Source: Actinomycetota bacterium
GTDB taxonomy: Bacteria > Actinomycetota > Acidimicrobiia > Acidimicrobiales > Ilumatobacteraceae
Direction of reading: 5' to 3'
Assembly (NCBI GenBank): GCA_005787025.1
Contig: SYCH01000239.1
Coordinates: forward strand, 1 to 13,426
Length of the DNA stretch: 13,426 bases
Shown here: one piece after another, positions 7,505-13,426 of the stretch
Position numbering within the stretch: position 1 is the stretch's first letter
Layout of the letters: each line of letters begins with the position of its first letter
Notes under the pieces: generated by a model
Seen by the model: the letters and a program-made list of their open reading frames with translations, nothing else
What the model was told of the DNA's origin: nothing
Database searches by the model: none
Made by a program: the position numbers and the translations under genes

Positions 7505-7517
7505 GGTCCCCGTCCTG

Positions 7518-8060
7518 ATGATCCGTCGGTCCATCACCCTCCTCGTGGTCGCGCTCGTTTCCCTCGGAGGACTCTCCGCGTGCTCCGGTGACGACGCGTC
7601 CCCGGACGGCACGACACCCGAAGTGGGAATGCCGGATCCGCCGATTCCATCGGAGGTGAACGCCATTCCCTTCACCGTGGGGGCTGTGGCCGCGGCTGGC
7701 AACGCCGACGTCCGCATGCAATTGGTGGCGGAGTCGCCGGTGGTCGATGAGGACGTGTTCCTCCTCGACGTGTGGGTGAAGAGTGGTGCGCTCGAGCCCT
7801 TCACCATCACGCCGGACATGTTCCGCGTGTACACGGTCGACGGGAAGTCGTACACACCCGAGGCCGTGGGTGACATCGCGCGCTTCGGTGAGGCCACGCT
7901 GAACTCCGGAGAGACCCACAGCGGCCTGATGGCCGTGCGGATCACGACGGACTCGGAGCCCGCGATGTTCCTGGCCGACTTCACCGACCTCGGTGAGCGC
8001 TTCTTCGCCGTCGCGTTCTCGGTCGACCCCGAGTTCGTGCCGATCTCGCCCGAGGGCTGA
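7518..8060 (+). CDS. Small secreted lipoprotein, DUF4352-like (telokin-like) domain
   Basis: 180 aa. Residues 1-21 form a lipoprotein signal peptide with lipobox LSAC; Cys22 would be lipidated. A short Gly/Ser/Asp/Pro linker (23-46) leads to a beta-rich domain (about 48-175). Its pattern of a strand VFLLDVWVKSG, then ITPDMFRVYTVDGKSYTP (97-114), then LNSGETHSGLMAVRI (128-142) resembles DUF4352/telokin-like extracellular Ig-like domains, in which a strand with a polar turn precedes a 'G-x-x-Y' segment and a Pro/Ser-Gly-Glu segment. The function of such domains is mostly unknown. It starts 13 nt after the pstS stop with AGGG upstream and no space for a promoter, so it is probably co-transcribed with pst and may act near PstS at the cell surface. 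The family assignment is tentative. Confidence 0.8.
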   Translation: MIRRSITLLVVALVSLGGLSACSGDDASPDGTTPEVGMPDPPIPSEVNAIPFTVGAVAAAGNADVRMQLVAESPVVDEDVFLLDVWVKSGALEPFTITPDMFRVYTVDGKSYTPEAVGDIARFGEATLNSGETHSGLMAVRITTDSEPAMFLADFTDLGERFFAVAFSVDPEFVPISPEG

Positions 8061-8720
8061 TCAACCGGGCAAGTCGCCGATGGTCTCGTTCGGACCGACG
8101 GCTTCCCACTCACCACGTCGACGGACCAACGCCGACTCCGACGGCAGGAACACCACGGGCACGTTGGCCAGCTTCCTCGTGCGCGCGTGACGGTCGGGTG
8201 TCACCTTCTCCGCCTGAGCCACCACGGCCATCCCCGTCACCAGACCGAGGCCCAACGCCAAGGCTCCACCGCGCGGGTCGATCATGGGGTCGCACAATGC
8301 CGAGGCGGGTGCACCCGATCCCACGACCACACCACCTTCTTTCAACACGTGATGCAACGCATCGAAGATGGGAGTGTCCTTGATGACACTTCGCAGATGA
8401 ATGGGGTTGTCACCGACCAACCAGACGGCATCCGCTTTGCGCACCACGTGAGCCGCGTCGGTCTCCATCGCTTCGACCCGTCGCATCACCATCAACGCGT
8501 CGATCTCGACTCCGAGTCGTTCACCCCACGACATGGCCGCGGCCACGAGAACCTCTGGACGTTCGAACGCGTCGGCGGTGGGGAGTACCACCACCTTCTT
8601 CGCCTTCACCTCGCCGAGCAACCGCCGATCGAGCTCGTCATGAGCGGTGAACGCGCCCCCGCCTTGGAAAACGATGATGCCCTTGTCGGTGGAGTCGCCC
8701 ATGTCGCGAGCGTACGCCAT
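8061..8720 (-). CDS. Cyanophycinase/peptidase S51-like protein
   Basis: 219 aa from ATG at 8720. The class I glutamine-amidotransferase-like fold of the S51 family is suggested by GIIVFQGGGAF (14-24), VVVLPTADAF (43-52), AVWLVGDNPIHLR (98-110, in place of the family's FFxGGDQxRLT), GGVVVGSGAPASAL (129-142, in place of GGTSAGAA), GLGLVTGM (157-164), and PDRHARTRKL (175-184, in place of HFxxRGRxxRL). Family members are Ser peptidases or hydrolases such as peptidase E and cyanophycinase; Ser135 is the probable nucleophile but sits in an altered motif, so activity or substrate may differ. The ATG is chosen because it overlaps the phosphatase stop as TGATG; TTG at 8759 (with GAGG) and ATG at 8702 are alternatives. 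It abuts the lipoprotein gene tail to tail with no gap. Confidence 0.8.
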   Translation of the reverse strand: MAYARDMGDSTDKGIIVFQGGGAFTAHDELDRRLLGEVKAKKVVVLPTADAFERPEVLVAAAMSWGERLGVEIDALMVMRRVEAMETDAAHVVRKADAVWLVGDNPIHLRSVIKDTPIFDALHHVLKEGGVVVGSGAPASALCDPMIDPRGGALALGLGLVTGMAVVAQAEKVTPDRHARTRKLANVPVVFLPSESALVRRRGEWEAVGPNETIGDLPG

Positions 8721-9481
8721 CACACCGGTTCGAGCAGGTGCGCCTCCAACGAGCGCCAATGATCCTCGGTGACACCAATGGTGGAGCAGAACGCGCGAAT
8801 GTCACCGTGGGCGGCGCGCAGGTCGCTCAACACGCCGGCGATCGAATCCGGATGCGCGGCTCGGAACACCGCAGGCATCGTGGTGAAACGTTCGGCCAAT
8901 TCCGGCGCCGCCGTGACCGCCCATTGCCGCGTGCGTTCTCCGGCTTCCTGACTGAGCCCGTAATCAGCGGCCACCGTGGCGTCGTCGACGCCCAATCCTG
9001 ACAGAAGCAACCCGGCCACCAGGCCCGTGCGATCCTTGCCCGCGGCGCAGTGGAACACCACCGGCGAGTTCTCCGAATCGGCGATCACCCGTAACGCGGC
9101 ACCCACGAAGTCACCGCCTTGTTCGAGCATCAAGTGGTACTTCTCCCGCAGGAACTCGCTCTGGTGCTCGGACCACTTGCGAGCCTCTTCCATGTCCCAG
9201 GTGCGATCGATGATCGAGAAATGATGGAAGTCCACGGGGTAACGATCGACGGGGAAAGTCCCGCGCTCCTGCAGTTCCTCGGCCGTGCGCAGATCGATCA
9301 CGGTTCGCAAGCCGAGCGGACGCAGCACCTCCAGGTCGTCGGTGGTCAGCCGATACAGACCATCGGCGCGAAAGACCTTTCGCCAGGTGACCCGCCGACC
9401 ATCACCGGTGGCGTATCCGCCGATGTCCCGGAAGTTGTGCACCGCCGTCAGGGGAACGAAGCGGTCGGGGTGGTCGATCAC
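8720..9481 (-). CDS. PtpB/LipA-type protein tyrosine phosphatase (Y_phosphatase3)
   Basis: 253 aa. The N-terminal NFRDIGGYATGDGRRV (16-31), KVFRADGLYRLT (35-46) and LGLRTVIDLRTAEEL (56-70) and the catalytic loop HCAAGKDRTG (144-153) identify the family of Mycobacterium tuberculosis PtpB. Cys145 is the nucleophile and Arg151 the phosphate-binding residue of CX5R; the Lys and Asp within the loop are typical of this family, which has dual or phosphoinositide-type specificity in known members. No signal peptide is seen, so it is likely cytoplasmic, or exported by a non-classical route. The GTG start at 9481 has no strong ribosome-binding site but lies 7 nt from a possible -10 on that strand, so it may be leaderless. 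It is coupled to the S51-like gene by TGATG and divergent from the acyl-CoA operon. Confidence 0.9.
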   Translation of the reverse strand: MIDHPDRFVPLTAVHNFRDIGGYATGDGRRVTWRKVFRADGLYRLTTDDLEVLRPLGLRTVIDLRTAEELQERGTFPVDRYPVDFHHFSIIDRTWDMEEARKWSEHQSEFLREKYHLMLEQGGDFVGAALRVIADSENSPVVFHCAAGKDRTGLVAGLLLSGLGVDDATVAADYGLSQEAGERTRQWAVTAAPELAERFTTMPAVFRAAHPDSIAGVLSDLRAAHGDIRAFCSTIGVTEDHWRSLEAHLLEPV

Positions 9482-9488
9482 TCGTTGG

Positions 9489-9494
9489 ATCGTA
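9489..9494 (-). promoter_or_regulatory. Possible -10 for the phosphatase gene, giving a leaderless mRNA
   Basis: TACGAT on the minus strand fits TAnnnT and lies 7 nt before the GTG at 9481, so transcription could start at the start codon. No good -35 is evident. This would explain the absence of a ribosome-binding site. Confidence 0.3.
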
Positions 9495-9518
9495 ACCGGC
9501 GGTCGTGAACGTCGGGCT

Positions 9519-9548
9519 TTGTCCGGGTTACCAAACGGTAACTATCAT
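9519..9548 (+). promoter_or_regulatory. Candidate promoter of the acyl-CoA operon (-35 TTGTCC, -10 TATCAT)
   Basis: TTGTCC (9519-9524) and TATCAT (9543-9548) are separated by 18 nt, with a predicted leader of about 38 nt before the ATG at 9593 and AGGAG at 9581-9585. The spacer holds the inverted repeat annotated separately. Confidence 0.5.
9527..9542. promoter_or_regulatory. Perfect inverted repeat GTTACC-AAAC-GGTAAC, probable operator
   Basis: Two exact 6-bp arms separated by 4 nt lie between the -35 and -10 of the hbd promoter, so a dimeric repressor (for example TetR-type, common for fatty-acid genes) could block RNA polymerase. A single half-site (GTAACC, 9492-9497) occurs 30 nt upstream, near the divergent phosphatase promoter. 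The regulator is not in the window. Confidence 0.5.
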
Positions 9549-9592
9549 CACGGAAGCCGCGGGATCTCGTCCCCCACTCAAGGAGCACGCAC

Positions 9593-10441
9593 ATGGCCAT
9601 CACGACCGTCGGAGTTGTCGGATCCGGAATCATGGGTTCGGGTCTCGCCGAAGTCATCGCTCGCGGGGGCATGAACGTCATCGTTCGTTCGCGCAGTCAG
9701 GCCACCGCCGATGCCATGGTCGCCTCGGTGGGCAAAGGTCTGAGCAAGCAAGTCGAGAAAGGGCGTCTCACCGAAGACGAGAAGGGTGCCATTCTCGGTC
9801 GCATCACCGCGGTGAGCGATCTGTCGAAGTTGGCCGACTGTGATCTGGTCATCGAGAGCGTCGTCGAGGATCTCGAGACGAAGAAGTCGCTGTTCGCCGA
9901 ACTCGACAAGGTCGTCAAGGCCGGAGCGATCATCGCCACCAACACCTCCACTCTTCCGGTGATCGAGTTGGCCATGAGCACCGGTCGCCCCGAGTTGGTC
10001 TGCGGTATCCACTTCTTCAACCCGGCCACCGCCATGCCGTTGGTCGAGATCGTGCGTCCGCTGTCGGCCAGCGACGACACCATCGCGGCCGCCACCGCGT
10101 TCGCCGAGGCCTGCGGCAAACAGCCCGTGCAGGTGAAGGATCGCGCCGGTTTCATCGTGAACGCGTTGCTCTTCCCGTATCTGAACAACGCCGTGCGCAT
10201 GCTCGAGCAGGGCACCGCGAACATGGCCGACATCGACACCGCCATGAAGGGCGGTTGCAACTTCCCCATGGGTCCGTTCGCGTTGCTCGACCTGGTCGGC
10301 CTCGACACCTCGCTGGCCATCCTCGACGCCCTGTACAACGAGTTCCGCGATCCCAACTACGCCGCCATGCCGACCCTGCGTCGCATGGTGGCGGCCGGAC
10401 AGCTGGGTCGCAAGACCAAGTCCGGCTTCTACACGTACTGA
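9593..10441 (+). CDS. 3-hydroxybutyryl-CoA dehydrogenase (3-hydroxyacyl-CoA dehydrogenase family)
   Basis: 282 aa, the usual length for the stand-alone enzyme. It is an NAD(P)-dependent oxidoreductase interconverting 3-hydroxybutyryl-CoA and acetoacetyl-CoA in the cytoplasm. The Rossmann motif GSGIMG (10-15) leads the N-terminal domain; ESVVEDLETK (88-97) and NTSTLPV (117-123) follow. Ser119, His140 in HFFNPATAMPLVEIV, Glu152 and Asn190 correspond to the catalytic residues of the family. The C-terminal 3HCDH domain includes GPFALLDLVGLDT (227-239) and ends KSGFYTY. AGGAG lies 7 nt before the ATG, and the gene leads an operon with aat and ecm. With ecm, it fits the acetoacetyl-CoA to crotonyl-CoA branch of the ethylmalonyl-CoA pathway, though a role in butyrate oxidation cannot be excluded. 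Confidence 0.93.
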   Translation: MAITTVGVVGSGIMGSGLAEVIARGGMNVIVRSRSQATADAMVASVGKGLSKQVEKGRLTEDEKGAILGRITAVSDLSKLADCDLVIESVVEDLETKKSLFAELDKVVKAGAIIATNTSTLPVIELAMSTGRPELVCGIHFFNPATAMPLVEIVRPLSASDDTIAAATAFAEACGKQPVQVKDRAGFIVNALLFPYLNNAVRMLEQGTANMADIDTAMKGGCNFPMGPFALLDLVGLDTSLAILDALYNEFRDPNYAAMPTLRRMVAAGQLGRKTKSGFYTY

Positions 10442-10446
10442 ACCCG

Positions 10447-11133
10447 ATGACCGCGCAGTGGCCGGTCGCCGACGAGGACGCCGCTCGTTTCACCGCGCCA
10501 CAAAGAGACATCCCCGACACGGAGTGGGACTTCTCGCACGTCGTCTTCGGTGACGACGACCTGATCGCCGTGGGCGCCGACCTCGAGACGGGCACGCTGT
10601 TGAACGCTTACTCGAACGGTCTCTTCCCCATGCCGATCGGTCGGGGCAAGCTCGGCTGGTTCAGTCCCGTGCAACGGGGTGTCGTCCCGATCGACGGATT
10701 CCATGCGTCGTCCTCGATGCGCAAACACGCCAAGCGATTCTCCGTCCGCTTCGACACCCGCTTCACCGAGGTCATGACGGCCTGTGGAGACAAGAAACGC
10801 GAGCACGGTTGGATCAACGATGAATTCATCGCGGCCTACTCCGAGTTGCACCAACATGGGTGGGCACATTCGTGCGAGGTGCTCGTCGACGACGAGTTGG
10901 TCGGCGGCGTCTACGGGGTTCGCATCGGACGCTTCTTCGCCGGTGAGAGCATGTTCCATCGACGCACCGACGCCTCCAAGGTCGCCCTCTGGGCGTTGAC
11001 TGCCACCATGGCCGCGGCGGGCATGAGGCTGTTCGACGTTCAATGGACCACCCCCCATCTCGTGTCCCTCGGGGCCGTCGACGTGCCCCGCGTGGAATAT
11101 CTGAGACTTCTGTCCGAGGCGAGAAACGCCTGA
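10447..11133 (+). CDS. aat: Leucyl/phenylalanyl-tRNA-protein transferase
   Basis: 228 aa, the normal length for Aat. It transfers Leu or Phe from charged tRNA to N-terminal Arg/Lys residues, marking proteins for ClpS/ClpAP-type degradation (bacterial N-end rule). Family motifs are present in order: YSNGLFPM (55-62), GWFSPVQRG (70-78), GWINDEFIAAYSELH (121-135), GWAHSCEV (138-145), GGVYGVRIGRFFAGESMF (153-170), DASKVALWAL (175-184), and DVQWTTPHLVSLGA (197-210). The GNAT-like C-terminal domain therefore looks complete. ATG at 10447 follows the dehydrogenase stop by 5 nt; an open frame extends upstream but overlaps that gene and has no support. Placement between two acyl-CoA genes is unusual, with no obvious metabolic link, and there is no strong ribosome-binding site, so translation may depend on the upstream gene. 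Confidence 0.92.
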   Translation: MTAQWPVADEDAARFTAPQRDIPDTEWDFSHVVFGDDDLIAVGADLETGTLLNAYSNGLFPMPIGRGKLGWFSPVQRGVVPIDGFHASSSMRKHAKRFSVRFDTRFTEVMTACGDKKREHGWINDEFIAAYSELHQHGWAHSCEVLVDDELVGGVYGVRIGRFFAGESMFHRRTDASKVALWALTATMAAAGMRLFDVQWTTPHLVSLGAVDVPRVEYLRLLSEARNA

Positions 11134-11154
11134 ATTTCCCGACAGACTGACCAA

Positions 11155-13128
11155 ATGGCCGACGTTCAGAAGACCGGAGCTCGACAGACCAAGCGCGACG
11201 AGCCGTGGTTGATGCGCACCTACTCGGGGCACTCCACCGCCAAGGCATCCAACGAGCTGTACCGAACCAACCTGGCCAAGGGTCAGACCGGTCTGTCCAT
11301 CGCCTTCGACCTGCCGACGCAAACCGGTTACGACCCCGACTCGCTGATGGCCGCCGGTGAGGTGGGCAAGGTCGGCGTGCCGGTGGCGCACCTCGGACAC
11401 ATGCGCACGCTGCTCGACGGCATCCCGCCCGGACAGATGAACACGTCGATGACCATCAACGCCACGGCGGCCTGGTTGCTCGCTCTGTACGTGGCCAATG
11501 CCGAGGATCAGGGCGTCGCCCGCGCCGCCTTGCGCGGCACCACGCAGAACGACATCGTCAAGGAGTATCTGTCGCGGGGCACGTACATCTTTCCGCCCGT
11601 CCCCTCGCGACGACTGATCGTCGACATGGTGGCTTGGTGTGCCAACAACGCGCCCAAGTGGAATCCCATGAACGTGTGCTCGTACCACCTGCAAGAGGTG
11701 GGCGCCACGCCGGTACAGGAGATCGCGTACTCACTGGCCACCGCGGTCGGAGTTCTCGATGCCGTGCGTGACTCCGGGCAGGTTCCTCCGGAACAGTTCG
11801 CCCAGGTCTTCGGGAGCATCTCGTTCTTCGTGAACGCCGGTATTCGATTCATCGAGGAAATCTGCAAGATGCGGGCCTTCACCGAACTGTGGGATCGCAT
11901 CGGCCTCGAGCGCTACGGCGTCACCGACGACAAGGCCCGTCGCTTCCGCTCCGGCGTGCAGGTGAACTCTCTCGGACTCACCGAGGCACAGCCCGAGACC
12001 AATGTTCAGCGCATCGTGCTCGAGATGCGGGCGGTGTCGCTGTCGAAGAACGCCCGTGCCCGCAGCATCCAATTGCCGGCGTGGAACGAGGCCCTCGGTC
12101 TGCCACGTCCGTGGGACCAACAGTGGAGCCTGCGCATGCAACAGGTGTTGGCCTTCGAGACCGACCTGCTGGAATACGGCGACATCTTCGACGGCTCCAC
12201 CGTCATCGAGTCCAAGACCGCCGAGTTGCGCGATGCGGCGTGGGCCGAGTTCGAGGACGTGCTGGCGAACGGCGGCGCGTTCGAATCCGTCGACATGCTG
12301 AAGGGTCGTCTGGTGAAGTCGATGGCCGAACGCAGCCGTCGCATCGAGAGTGGCGAGCAGGTCGTGGTCGGTGTCAACAGCTACACCGAGTTCGAGTCGT
12401 CACCCCTCGGTGGCGAGGGCAACATCGTGAAGGTCGATCCCGACGTCGAACGACAGATGATCGACGACGTGAACGCGTGGCGGGCCAACCGTGACGAATC
12501 CGCCGTGCGGGCCGCCCTCGACGAGTTGCGTCGGGCGGCGCTGGGTTCCGACAACATCATGGAGCCGTCCATCGCACTGGCTCGAGCGGGCGGAACCACC
12601 GGCGAGTGGTCGGGAGTGTTGCGGGAGGTGTTCGGCGAATACCGCGCTCCCACCGGTGTGGCCGCGGCGGTCGGCAAGCGCCCCGGCGAGTTGGCGGCGG
12701 TCGCCGAGTTCGTGCGTTCCATCCCCGGTGGGCCGCCCAAGATCCTGGTGGCCAAGCCCGGACTCGACGGTCACAGCAGTGGCGCCGAGCAGATCGCCGT
12801 GGCGGCCCGCGACTCGGGAATGGAAGTGGTGTACTCGGGCATCCGTCTCACCCCGGAGCAGATCGCGGCCAGTGCCCGCGACGAGGACCCCGACGTGATC
12901 GGTCTGTCCATCCTGTCGGGATCGCACATGGCGTTGGTCCCGGCGGTGTTGGCCCAATTGCGCGCCCAAGGCGTGGATTCACCGGTGGTCGTCGGCGGCA
13001 TCATCCCCGAGGAGGACCGACCCACATTGTTGGCTTCGGGCGTGACCGCGGTCTACACGCCCAAAGATTTCCAGCTCAGCACCATCATGCGCGACATCGC
13101 CGAGATCGTCGCCGCCAATCGCGGCTGA
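11155..13128 (+). CDS. ecm: Coenzyme B12-dependent ethylmalonyl-CoA mutase
   Basis: 657 aa, a single-chain acyl-CoA mutase with an N-terminal TIM-barrel substrate domain (about 17-500) and a C-terminal cobalamin domain (about 527-657) with the base-off motif DGHSSG (538-543), whose His540 would bind cobalt. It resembles ethylmalonyl-CoA mutase (Ecm/MeaA) more than methylmalonyl-CoA mutase: RTYSGHSTAKASN (21-33), FDLPTQTGYD (51-60), MNTSMTINATAAWLLAL (95-111), WNPMNVCSYHLQEVGATP (169-186) and LPRPWDQQWSLRMQQVLAFE (316-335) match that subclade; methylmalonyl mutases usually have a FDLATHRGYDSD-type segment. Ecm converts (2R)-ethylmalonyl-CoA to methylsuccinyl-CoA in the ethylmalonyl-CoA pathway for C2 assimilation. 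The ATG lies 21 nt after the aat stop without a clear ribosome-binding site. The gene ends 3 nt from the converging gene. Confidence 0.93.
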   Translation: MADVQKTGARQTKRDEPWLMRTYSGHSTAKASNELYRTNLAKGQTGLSIAFDLPTQTGYDPDSLMAAGEVGKVGVPVAHLGHMRTLLDGIPPGQMNTSMTINATAAWLLALYVANAEDQGVARAALRGTTQNDIVKEYLSRGTYIFPPVPSRRLIVDMVAWCANNAPKWNPMNVCSYHLQEVGATPVQEIAYSLATAVGVLDAVRDSGQVPPEQFAQVFGSISFFVNAGIRFIEEICKMRAFTELWDRIGLERYGVTDDKARRFRSGVQVNSLGLTEAQPETNVQRIVLEMRAVSLSKNARARSIQLPAWNEALGLPRPWDQQWSLRMQQVLAFETDLLEYGDIFDGSTVIESKTAELRDAAWAEFEDVLANGGAFESVDMLKGRLVKSMAERSRRIESGEQVVVGVNSYTEFESSPLGGEGNIVKVDPDVERQMIDDVNAWRANRDESAVRAALDELRRAALGSDNIMEPSIALARAGGTTGEWSGVLREVFGEYRAPTGVAAAVGKRPGELAAVAEFVRSIPGGPPKILVAKPGLDGHSSGAEQIAVAARDSGMEVVYSGIRLTPEQIAASARDEDPDVIGLSILSGSHMALVPAVLAQLRAQGVDSPVVVGGIIPEEDRPTLLASGVTAVYTPKDFQLSTIMRDIAEIVAANRG

Positions 13129-13131
13129 CTT

Positions 13132-13426
13132 TCAGGCGGCGCGTTCGGCGTCGATCCAGCGCTCGAGCACCGGACCACTCTCGAAGCTGGTGATCAACGC
13201 GTAACGCGGGGTGTTCGCGTTGTGCACAACCACGTGCCACAGCCGTTGCGTGTCGACCACGAAGCGCGCGCCGCGCGCCAACGGTACTCGTCGCTCGGTG
13301 GCGCGATCGGGAAGTCCGTCGGCGTCGTTGTCCATGAGCAACATGTAACTGTCGGGAGAATCGGTGAGCTCCACCCACGAACGCACCACCCAACCCTCGT
13401 CGTCGGGATTGAAGCGGTTGTTGTCG
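13132..13426 (-). CDS. C-terminal fragment of a possible 2-oxoglutarate/Fe(II) oxygenase-like protein
   Basis: The 5' end lies beyond the right edge; about 97 residues are visible, ending at TGA (13134-13132). The visible frame contains GARFVVDTQRLWHVVVHN, then NTPRYALITSFESGP, and an acidic/hydrophobic tail with ERWIDAERAA. A His in WHVVVHN followed by an Arg in TPRYALI recalls the distal His/Arg pair of jelly-roll Fe(II)/2-oxoglutarate oxygenases (aspartyl/asparaginyl hydroxylase type), but the HxD part would be outside the window, so this is a weak guess. A cupin-like protein without oxygenase activity is an alternative. An internal GTG at 13389 should not be taken as the start, since coding continues upstream. 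Confidence 0.6.
   Translation of the reverse strand, partial: DNNRFNPDDEGWVVRSWVELTDSPDSYMLLMDNDADGLPDRATERRVPLARGARFVVDTQRLWHVVVHNANTPRYALITSFESGPVLERWIDAERAA

Noticed and set aside
6947..8116. 389-codon minus-strand open frame across the end of pstS and the lipoprotein gene
   Set aside because: Its translation is Gly/Ser/Arg-rich and featureless, while the plus strand has clear PstS anchor and lipoprotein features.
8061..8759. TTG start at 8759 for the S51-like protein
   Set aside because: It has a GAGG upstream but overlaps the phosphatase by 40 nt; TGATG coupling at 8720 fits better. Kept only as an alternative.
10429..11694. 421-codon minus-strand open frame opposite aat and the start of ecm
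   Set aside because: Strong family matches on the plus strand explain the region; the antisense translation has no recognisable motif.
1..13426. tRNA/rRNA genes, CRISPR arrays, insertion sequences, integrase or att sites
   Set aside because: None was seen; genes are densely packed with no repeats of the needed kind and no abrupt composition change visible by eye.

Overview
The window is GC-rich, densely packed bacterial DNA with many GTG/ATG starts, ATGA stop/start overlaps and Thr/Pro-rich surface linkers. These features, with an actinobacterial-type PhoP box, a PtpB-like phosphatase and an ethylmalonyl-CoA mutase, suggest a high-GC actinobacterium, possibly of the Acidimicrobiia; that placement is inference.

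Layout. (1) Positions 1-2801, minus strand: a two-gene operon. The first gene encodes a large secreted, membrane-anchored protein with an N-terminal neocarzinostatin-like Ig domain and a degenerate PstS-like binding domain. It overlaps by 4 nt a sortase-fold protein that runs off the left edge and has lost both the catalytic His and Cys. (2) Positions 2802-2968: divergent regulatory region with an 11-nt-phased array of (G/C)(T/G)TCA units, read as a PhoP box. (3) Positions 2969-8060, plus strand: a phosphate-uptake operon in the order pstC-pstA-pstB-pstS, almost entirely stop/start coupled, followed 13 nt later by a small lipoprotein gene. PstS is tethered by a C-terminal membrane helix instead of a lipid. 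(4) Positions 8061-9481, minus strand: a PtpB-type tyrosine phosphatase coupled by TGATG to a cyanophycinase/peptidase S51-like protein. (5) Positions 9482-9592: divergent promoter with a perfect inverted repeat filling the -35/-10 spacer. (6) Positions 9593-13128, plus strand: 3-hydroxybutyryl-CoA dehydrogenase, leucyl/phenylalanyl-tRNA-protein transferase (aat) and B12-dependent ethylmalonyl-CoA mutase (ecm), a likely C2/C4 acyl-CoA assimilation operon with an N-end-rule enzyme in the middle. (7) Positions 13132-13426, minus strand: the C-terminal end of an unidentified protein, possibly a 2-oxoglutarate oxygenase-like fold.

How it works together. PstC/PstA form the membrane channel, PstB the ATPase and PstS the phosphate receptor, probably induced by PhoP under phosphate limitation. 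The divergent pair looks like a non-catalytic, non-transporting counterpart: a PstS-like protein whose ligand positions are altered, made with a catalytically dead sortase. This is the most unusual part of the window and the best candidate for an undescribed system. No tRNA, rRNA, CRISPR array, insertion sequence or intergenic gap above 170 nt is seen.
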